NCBI RefSeq assembly: GCF_000379105.1
Contig: NZ_KB900609.1
Span: forward strand, 627,781-691,780
Length of the DNA stretch: 64,000 nt
From: Methylobacterium sp. WSM2598
Lineage (GTDB): Bacteria > Pseudomonadota > Alphaproteobacteria > Rhizobiales > Beijerinckiaceae
Direction: 5' to 3'
Translations under genes and position numbers: made by a program
The notes under the pieces: generated by a model
Seen by the model: the letters and a program-made list of their open reading frames with translations, nothing else
Told to the model about the DNA's origin: nothing
Database searches by the model: none
Part shown: positions 57,977-64,000 of the stretch, piece by piece
How the letters are laid out: every line of letters begins with the position of its first letter
Numbering within the stretch: the first letter of the stretch is position 1

Positions 57977-58213
57977 ATGCGCTCCCGCCTCGTCCTCGCA
58001 GCCCTCGTCGCCGCAGTGCTGGCGCCGCCCCTCCCGGCACGCGCCCAGGAGAGGGCCGAGCCGACCGTGAAGGGCATGGCAGCCCGCGAGCGGCAGAAGA
58101 AGTGCGGCGCCGAGTGGCGGGCTTTGTCCACCGCCGACAAGGCCGCGCAGGGCCCGACCTGGCCGAAATACTTCAGCAAATGCGTGAAGCGCCTCAAGGA
58201 GCAGAAGGCCTGA
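57977..58213 (+). CDS. Small secreted cysteine-containing protein
   Basis: This 78-residue protein begins with a signal peptide MRSRLVLAALVAAVLAPPLP (cut near ARAQ), preceded by GGAGG. The mature 54 residues include REQKKC-like ARERQKKCGAEWRAL, TADKAAQGPTWPKYFSKC and a lysine-rich end, with two cysteines. The pattern KKCGAEWR...YFSKCVK is a small-protein signature seen in Rhizobiales, vaguely PsiF-like. It is divergent from the GST gene and followed by a repeat element. Confidence 0.75.
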   Translation: MRSRLVLAALVAAVLAPPLPARAQERAEPTVKGMAARERQKKCGAEWRALSTADKAAQGPTWPKYFSKCVKRLKEQKA

Positions 58214-58228
58214 AGGCCGGCTCAGACC

Positions 58229-58328
58229 CAATCCGCCAGATCCCCTCGGGATGGCGGATGCGGGCTTCGTTCACGCGCCGCGCGGGCTGGTGATCCGGGA
58301 TCCGCTGTGATCAACCGGATCCCGGATC
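58229..58328. repeat. Degenerate 62-bp unit plus palindrome at a stop codon
   Basis: A diverged copy of the 62-bp unit (AATCCGCCAGATCCCCTCGG, then GATGGCGGATGCGGGCTTCG) is followed by a perfect palindrome with 13-bp arms GATCCGGGATCCG (58292-58304) and CGGATCCCGGATC (58316-58328). The palindrome reaches the stop codon of the convergent GNAT gene, the same arrangement as at 53039-53075. Confidence 0.75.
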
Positions 58329-58815
58329 AGAGCGGCTTGCGGAAGCCCTCGTGGCTGCGGGCGTAGCCGAGGCGCTCGTAGAAGCGGTGCGCGTCGACCC
58401 GGCGCTTGTTGGAGGTGAGCTGCAGCGAGGTCGCCCCGCCGGCGCGGGCGAGCCGCTCGGCCTCCTCCACCATCCGGGCGCCGACGCCCCGCGAGCGCCG
58501 GTCGGCGCGGACCTGGACGCTCTCGAGCACGGCCTGGCGGGCGCCGCGGCTCGTGATCCCCTGCCGGAAGGAGAGCTGGAAGCTCCCGACCACCTCCCCG
58601 TCCTCCAGCACCACGTAGAGGTCGCAATCGGGACTCGCCGCGATCGCCGCGAGGGCGGCCGCGTAGGCGGGCCGGTTCTCCGGCGTCCAGGCATCCCCGT
58701 GCCCGCCGACCGCGTCGGCCTCGTGCAGGCGGACGATCGCCTCGAGATCGTCCGGGACGGCGACGCGGATGGCCAGGGCGGGCATCTCGGGTGCGGACAT
58801 CTCGGGTGTGCGCAT
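58327..58815 (-). CDS. GNAT family N-acetyltransferase
   Basis: This 162-residue enzyme probably transfers an acetyl group from acetyl-CoA to an unknown amine. The GNAT core is clear: IRVAVPDDLEAIVRLHEAD, EVVGSFQLSFRQGITSRG, AVLESVQVRADRRSRGVGAR (the acetyl-CoA loop R-R-S-R-G-V-G-A), and LQLTSNKRRVDAHRFYERLGYARSHEGF as split family blocks. AGGAGA precedes the start giving MRTPEMSAPEM. It is divergent from the DUF4345 gene. Confidence 0.88.
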   Translation of the reverse strand: MRTPEMSAPEMPALAIRVAVPDDLEAIVRLHEADAVGGHGDAWTPENRPAYAAALAAIAASPDCDLYVVLEDGEVVGSFQLSFRQGITSRGARQAVLESVQVRADRRSRGVGARMVEEAERLARAGGATSLQLTSNKRRVDAHRFYERLGYARSHEGFRKPL

Positions 58816-58914
58816 CAGCTGACTCTCCTGCGGGAGCTCACCGGGAGGGGATCGCCCGGGACCGTGCGACCCTGATACACGGGCGTGTGTCGCACGCGCG
58901 GGAGGGGCGAGGCC

Positions 58915-59337
58915 ATGGACAAGGAACGGCGCCTGCTCCAGCGGGTGGTGGCGCTGGCCGCCCTGGTCCCGGTGGCGGGGGGCCTCTACGGCGTGGTGTT
59001 CGGCGCCGGCGGCATCGGCGGCGAGCGCGTCGCCGTGTCGGTCGACAGCCATTTCCGCTACCTCTCGGGCCTCCTCCTCGGCATCGGGCTGCTGTTCTGG
59101 TCGACCGTTCCGGAGATCGAGCAGAGGACGCGGCTGTTCCGGTTCCTGACCCTGGTGGTGGTGCTCGGGGGGCTGGGGCGCCTCCTCGGCCTGTGGCTGA
59201 CCGGGGTGCCCTCGCTCGTGATGCTGGCGGCCCTCGGGATGGAGCTCCTCGTCACCCCGCTCCTCTGCCTGTGGCAGGCGCGGGTCGCCCGGATGGCCGC
59301 CCGGTCCGGCCGCGCCGCCGGACCGGGAGAGCTCTGA
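58915..59337 (+). CDS. DUF4345 family membrane protein
   Basis: This 140-residue protein starts MDKERRLLQRVVALAALVPV, preceded by GGGAGGGGCGAGG. It has four hydrophobic segments and the DUF4345 elements SVDSHFRYLSGLLLGIGLLF and VLGGLGRLLGLWLTGVPS, with a conserved His in the first loop. The family function is unknown. It ends 8 bp before the stop of the convergent chemoreceptor gene. Confidence 0.83.
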   Translation: MDKERRLLQRVVALAALVPVAGGLYGVVFGAGGIGGERVAVSVDSHFRYLSGLLLGIGLLFWSTVPEIEQRTRLFRFLTLVVVLGGLGRLLGLWLTGVPSLVMLAALGMELLVTPLLCLWQARVARMAARSGRAAGPGEL

Positions 59338-59344
59338 CGCAGGG

Positions 59345-60622
59345 TCAGGCCGCGCGGACCGCCGTCAGGAAGCCGCGGAGCCGGTCGCCGAGTTCGCCCG
59401 AGTACCGCGCCAGCCCGCGGGCCGAGCCGAGGACCGCGTCCGCCGTGCGGCCGGCCTCCTCGGCGACCTCCCGCACCGCGACGATGTTCTCCGAGACCAG
59501 CCGGGAGCCCGAGGCGGTCCGCGCGAGGGTCTGCGCGACGTCGGAGGTGACGGCACCCTGCTGACGCATGGCCCGCACCATGTCGAGATTGGTGTCGCGC
59601 AGTTCGGTGATGGACCGCCCGATCTCGCCGATCGCCCGGACGGTCGTGCCCGTCGCCTCGCGGATTTCCGCGATCTGGGCGGCGATCTGGTCGGTGGCCT
59701 TGGCGGTCTCGCCGGCGAGTTCCTTGACCTCGGCCGCGACGACCGCGAAGCCGCGCCCCGCGCTCCCGGCGCGGGCCGCCTCGATCGCGGCGTTGAGCGC
59801 CAGCAGGTTGGTCTGGTGGGCGAGCGCCGCGATCATGCCGACCACGGCCCCGATCCGGTCGGCGGCGCGGGACAGGTCCTGGACCATGCCGTCCGTCCGG
59901 GCCGCCTTCTCGGCCACCGAGGTCGAGAGATCCGAGGCGTGCGCCGCCCGCTCGGAGAGTTGGCGGATCGTCGCGGCGATCTCCTCGGTCGCCTCGGCGA
60001 CCCTCTCGACGCCGGCCGAGGTCTCGCCGGAGGCGGTCGCGACGTGGCCCGACCCGGTGCGGACGCGGTCGGCGATGGAGGTCATCGCGTGCGCGGTCTC
60101 CTCCATCGCCGAGGCGGAGCGCGCGAAGGCCTCCAGCATGGCGACGGCGTCGCGGTCGAACTCCCCGAGCAGCGCCTCGACCCGGCGGCCCCGCTCGCCC
60201 TCCGCCACGACGCCTGCGTGGATGTCCACGAGCGACCCGCAGGCGCGCAGCGGCGTCCCGTCCGGCCCGTGCGCGACGCCGCCCGTGGCGCGGAACCAGC
60301 GATAGGAGCCGTCGCGCATCCTCAGGCGATAGGTCACGTCGTAGCTGCCCTTGTCCCGGACATTCGCCAGGGCGGCCTTGAACACCGCGAAGGTGCGCGC
60401 GGCATCCTCCGGATGCAGGCGCTCGGACCAGGACGTCACCATGTCCGGGAATTCCTCCCGCGACGCGTAGCCGAGCAGGCGCCGGAACTGCTCGGACCAG
60501 GTCCAGCGCGATTTCGGGTGCATCGGATCGCCCTCGTGCAGGACGGCATCCCACAGCCCGACCCCGGCGTAGCGCCCCAAGATCGCGATAAGCTCATCGT
60601 TTGCGGAACGACGCTTGAACAT
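59345..60622 (-). CDS. Soluble methyl-accepting chemotaxis protein with PAS sensor
   Basis: This 425-residue chemoreceptor has no membrane helix. It starts at [13 protein letters not shown]. An N-terminal PAS domain of the PAS_3 type ([50 protein letters not shown]) probably senses a cytoplasmic signal. The signalling domain has the tip [20 protein letters not shown] and [19 protein letters not shown]. The ending [10 protein letters not shown] resembles the ending [10 protein letters not shown] of the Cache receptor at about 26 kb. It is monocistronic. Confidence 0.92.
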   Translation of the reverse strand: MFKRRSANDELIAILGRYAGVGLWDAVLHEGDPMHPKSRWTWSEQFRRLLGYASREEFPDMVTSWSERLHPEDAARTFAVFKAALANVRDKGSYDVTYRLRMRDGSYRWFRATGGVAHGPDGTPLRACGSLVDIHAGVVAEGERGRRVEALLGEFDRDAVAMLEAFARSASAMEETAHAMTSIADRVRTGSGHVATASGETSAGVERVAEATEEIAATIRQLSERAAHASDLSTSVAEKAARTDGMVQDLSRAADRIGAVVGMIAALAHQTNLLALNAAIEAARAGSAGRGFAVVAAEVKELAGETAKATDQIAAQIAEIREATGTTVRAIGEIGRSITELRDTNLDMVRAMRQQGAVTSDVAQTLARTASGSRLVSENIVAVREVAEEAGRTADAVLGSARGLARYSGELGDRLRGFLTAVRAA

Positions 60623-60911
60623 GGTCGTGCTCGAATCGACAGCCGGAAGGACGATGCCTTCGTCTAATCTGCAAATCTTAACGAATGCTTGACCAAGGGG
60701 CACAATGACATATTCACATCATCGCGAACGATCTTCGAGATCCTGTTGTGGCACGTCGCCTCGAATTCGGTCCCGAACATGCAGCGATGGTGCGGCCAAT
60801 TGCGGATGGTTTCTTTCGCAAGTCATGCCGAATGATGCTGCCGGCTGCGGCCCGTCCGCCGCTGCGGAGCGGCGGCCGCGCGGGACGGGAAGGCCCCGCG
60901 CGGGTTCCGCG

Positions 60912-61316
60912 TCAATTGACCCGCGACCAGATCTGGCGCTTGCAGATCAGCCCGCCGAGCACGCAGCCGGCGAGTTCGAGCGCGTTCGGGCCCTTCACGG
61001 CGAGCTTGCCGGTATAGGTCTTCCCGTCGCGGAAATTGTAGAGCGAGCCCTCCCAGCCCTCGCCGGTCGGGCGCATGTCGGTCGACAGGGCGACGCCGAC
61101 CATGCTGCGCGCGCGCAGGGCCGGATCGGGGTTGTGCACGTCCTTCGCCTCGCCGGTCAGCACCTTGGCGACGGTGCTGCAATAGCCCTGGCCGCAGCGC
61201 GTGATCCGGATATGGGCGTCGCCGCCCGCCGTCAGCCAGGTCCCGGACGGGTCGAGTCTCGGCTGCGCCAGCGCCGGCATCGTCAGGGCCAGAAGGGCGA
61301 TCAGTCCACGATACAA
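60912..61316 (-). CDS. DUF2147 domain exported protein, second paralogue
   Basis: This 134-residue protein has a short signal peptide (MYRGLIALLALTMPALAQP) and the DUF2147 core RLDPSGTWLTAGGDAHIRIT, HNPDPALRARSMVGVALSTD, GSLYNFRDGKTYTGKLAV, LELAGCVLGGLICKRQIWSR. It lacks the Pro/Ala tail of the paralogue at 56501-56998. It lies downstream of the alcohol dehydrogenase's complement region but is a separate unit on the same strand. Function unknown. Confidence 0.85.
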   Translation of the reverse strand: MYRGLIALLALTMPALAQPRLDPSGTWLTAGGDAHIRITRCGQGYCSTVAKVLTGEAKDVHNPDPALRARSMVGVALSTDMRPTGEGWEGSLYNFRDGKTYTGKLAVKGPNALELAGCVLGGLICKRQIWSRVN

Positions 61317-61389
61317 GGGGTGCTCCTCATGAGTACGGTCGGAGCCGCCGGTCGGCGGCGCCCGTTCGGCCCGTGCGCCGTCCGGCCCG

Positions 61390-62547
61390 TCAGGCCACGA
61401 GATCGGGGAAGGGCACGATCGTGGACTTGACGGTCCGCATCGCCATGGCGTCGGCGACGGCGGCGCTCACGCCCTCCCGGGTGAAGGGGTAGAGCGTCTG
61501 CATCTCCAGCCACGGGTACTTCGCCCGCGCCCGATAGAGCATGTCCACGCCGAGGGGCAAGTCGTTGCCCGTGAAGGCCCAGGAGCCCAGCACGGTCAGG
61601 TCCTTGGCGCAGATCCGGTGCCACGAGGTCTCGATCGCGCCCGCATCCGTGAACTGGCCCATCTCCACGTAGGTGCCGCCGTCGCGCAGGAACTCGATCC
61701 CCTCCGGCCCGGCCGAGGGATGGCCCGAGCAATCCATCACGAGGTCCGCCCCGAACCCGCCGACGATCTCGCGCACGCGCGCGATGCGCTCCTGCGGCGT
61801 GCGGATCTCCGTGATGTCCACCGTCGCCTCGGCCCCGAAGCGGCGGGCGAGGGCGAGGCGCGGCTCCTCGGGCGCGCCCACGCAGATCACCCGGCCCGCC
61901 CCCATCTCCTGGGCGGCGGCCACCGCCAGGATGCCGATCGGACCCGATCCCTGAATCACGACCGTGTCGCCCCACTTGAAGCCGCCCGCCCGGACGGCCC
62001 GGTTGAAGGCCCGGATGCAGGAGGTCAGCGGCTCGGCGAGCGCCCCGAGCCGCAGGTTCATGTCGTCCGGCAGCTTGTAGACCTTGGTCCCGGGCAGCAT
62101 GTCGAGGTCGACGTAGACGTACTCGGCGAAGCCGCCCCACAGGTGCGGCGCCTTGTCGAAGCCCAGGTAGCGCCCGTAATAGACCGGCGTCAGGCACTTG
62201 TTGGCCTGCTCCGGATAGTGGACGCAGTAGTAGCAGTGGCCGCAGGGCATCAGCGGCGGGATCATCACCTTGGAGCCGACCTGCAGCGGCTTCTCCATGA
62301 AATCGGCGGTGAAGTCCTCGCCCTTCTCGACGATGACGCCGCCGATCTCGTGGCCGAGGGTGAAGGGCCAGGGCAGGGGCTTGGGCCAGTGGCCCTTCAG
62401 GATGTGCTGGTCGGTGCCGCAGACGCCGCAGGCGCCGATCTTGATGAGGGCGGCCTTCCGGGGCACGGCGGGCCAGGGCACGGTGCGGATCTCCGGCGCG
62501 GCGCCAGGCCCCGCGAAGGTCGCGACCCGGATCTCGGAACCTGTCAT
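61390..62547 (-). CDS. Zinc-dependent alcohol dehydrogenase family protein
   Basis: This 385-residue medium-chain dehydrogenase starts MTGSEIRVATFAGPG, preceded by GGAGGAG. Catalytic zinc ligands are in GACGVCGTDQHILKG and FTLGHEIGGVIVEKGE; the structural zinc lobe is MPCGHCYYCVHYPEQANKC. The cofactor domain has VIQGSGPIGILAVAAAQEMG and SGHPSAGPEG. An Arg/Glu-bearing GAPEEPRLALARR after the second strand suggests NAD(H). Relatives include threonine- and sorbitol-type dehydrogenases; the substrate is not evident. It is upstream of the second DUF2147 gene, 73 bp apart. Confidence 0.9.
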   Translation of the reverse strand: MTGSEIRVATFAGPGAAPEIRTVPWPAVPRKAALIKIGACGVCGTDQHILKGHWPKPLPWPFTLGHEIGGVIVEKGEDFTADFMEKPLQVGSKVMIPPLMPCGHCYYCVHYPEQANKCLTPVYYGRYLGFDKAPHLWGGFAEYVYVDLDMLPGTKVYKLPDDMNLRLGALAEPLTSCIRAFNRAVRAGGFKWGDTVVIQGSGPIGILAVAAAQEMGAGRVICVGAPEEPRLALARRFGAEATVDITEIRTPQERIARVREIVGGFGADLVMDCSGHPSAGPEGIEFLRDGGTYVEMGQFTDAGAIETSWHRICAKDLTVLGSWAFTGNDLPLGVDMLYRARAKYPWLEMQTLYPFTREGVSAAVADAMAMRTVKSTIVPFPDLVA

Positions 62548-62960
62548 CGGCGTCTCCTCCTCGTCTGGCGGCGGGCGGGTCGAGCCGTCCGCGCCCGGGA
62601 GTGTAGCAGCCGATGGCGCGGCGAATCTCCCTTGACCTGCCGTCGCCGCGGGATCACGCTGCCCCTGCTCCGACGCCCGACGCGGTGGCCGGAGGCACGA
62701 TCGGAGGGAGGCATGCCGCCGCCGATGAGACGTGCCGCGAGGATCGCCCCGGAACTCGTCCGGTCCGGCGCGTAGCGGCGACACGCGGATGACGGGTGGA
62801 AGCGGCGCCCGGGGCGCGAGCCCACGGCAAGGCGCGCGGCTCACCGACACCGAGGCCCCATCTCCGCCGCTTCCGTCCTGCCGGCCCGGCCCACGACAGG
62901 GCCGTTCGCCCGGGCCCGCGGCCGCGCCGGGACGCCCCGCAGCCGTCGCGGGGCCCCCGA
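62548..62960. other. 413-bp intergenic region with no supported gene
   Basis: I see no gene, tRNA or repeat of the dispersed family here. It must hold the promoter of the alcohol dehydrogenase gene and the 3' end of parE. A 20-codon plus-strand frame (62713-62775) has a striking GGAGGGAGG just before its ATG but encodes only a basic peptide without other support. Confidence 0.5.

Positions 62961-64000
<1,040 letters not shown>

Noticed and set aside
62713..62775. A 20-residue peptide gene with a GGAGGGAGG ribosome site
   Set aside because: Too short, of biased composition and without other support; kept only as a note on the intergenic region.

Overview
The window is very GC-rich chromosomal DNA, packed with genes on both strands, from a Rhizobiales-type alphaproteobacterium that most resembles Methylobacterium. 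Pointers are a serine-glyoxylate aminotransferase of the serine cycle, a formaldehyde-activating-enzyme (Fae) paralogue, the order lolD-lolC/E-proS-DUF1467-mce-rnj-birA running into a 14-gene nuo operon, a short alphaproteobacterial ProRS, and ParE. The genus is an inference from gene content, not from a marker gene. I saw no insertion sequence, prophage, CRISPR array or rRNA.

Layout. 1-1.6 kb: the end of a DUF4112 gene and an isolated yejE permease. 1.6-9.2 kb (minus strand): lipoprotein release (lolD, lolC/E), proS, DUF1467, methylmalonyl-CoA epimerase, RNase J and BirA. A stand-alone small RNA candidate with promoter and terminator lies on the plus strand upstream of proS. 9.2-24.8 kb: complex I, nuoN to nuoA in map order, transcribed leftwards from nuoA. 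25-27.9 kb: a CAP-domain lipoprotein, a Cache chemoreceptor, two tRNA-Asp and one tRNA-Val. 27.9-34.8 kb: a more AT-rich GT61 glycosyltransferase, an MFS exporter, a decayed pyruvate-oxidase gene (poxB-like), small secreted or unknown proteins, and divergent cobT/cobS. 34.8-39.8 kb: DUF1289, a retropepsin-like protein, dusA, an isolated ureE with a His-rich tail, a glycine-zipper lipoprotein, a TerB-DnaJ protein and an AmpD-like amidase. 40-46.7 kb: sgaA, a three-copy 62-bp tandem repeat, terC with a leader that can form two mutually exclusive hairpins, a flavoprotein, a collagen-like secreted protein, and a Fae paralogue. 46.8-52.8 kb: metH, metF and an ArsR-methyltransferase fusion (SahR-like) behind a perfect 20-bp palindrome. 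53-64 kb: a molybdopterin oxidoreductase, ndk, two DUF2147 proteins, a GST, a GNAT enzyme, DUF4345, a PAS chemoreceptor, a zinc alcohol dehydrogenase, and the 3' part of parE.

How the parts fit. SahR, MetF and B12-dependent MetH form a methionine/SAM-cycle operon probably sensed through S-adenosylhomocysteine. CobT and CobS make the cobalamin MetH and the mutase pathway need, and Mce serves methylmalonyl-CoA. SgaA and the Fae homologue belong to C1 metabolism, and Nuo oxidises the NADH.

A dispersed family of palindromic intergenic repeats, often fused to stop codons, recurs at about 1.6, 35.8, 41.4, 44.1, 53.0 and 58.3 kb. The most promising undescribed signals are the switch-like terC leader, the small RNA at about 5.5 kb, the Fae paralogue without its catalytic histidine, and this repeat family.
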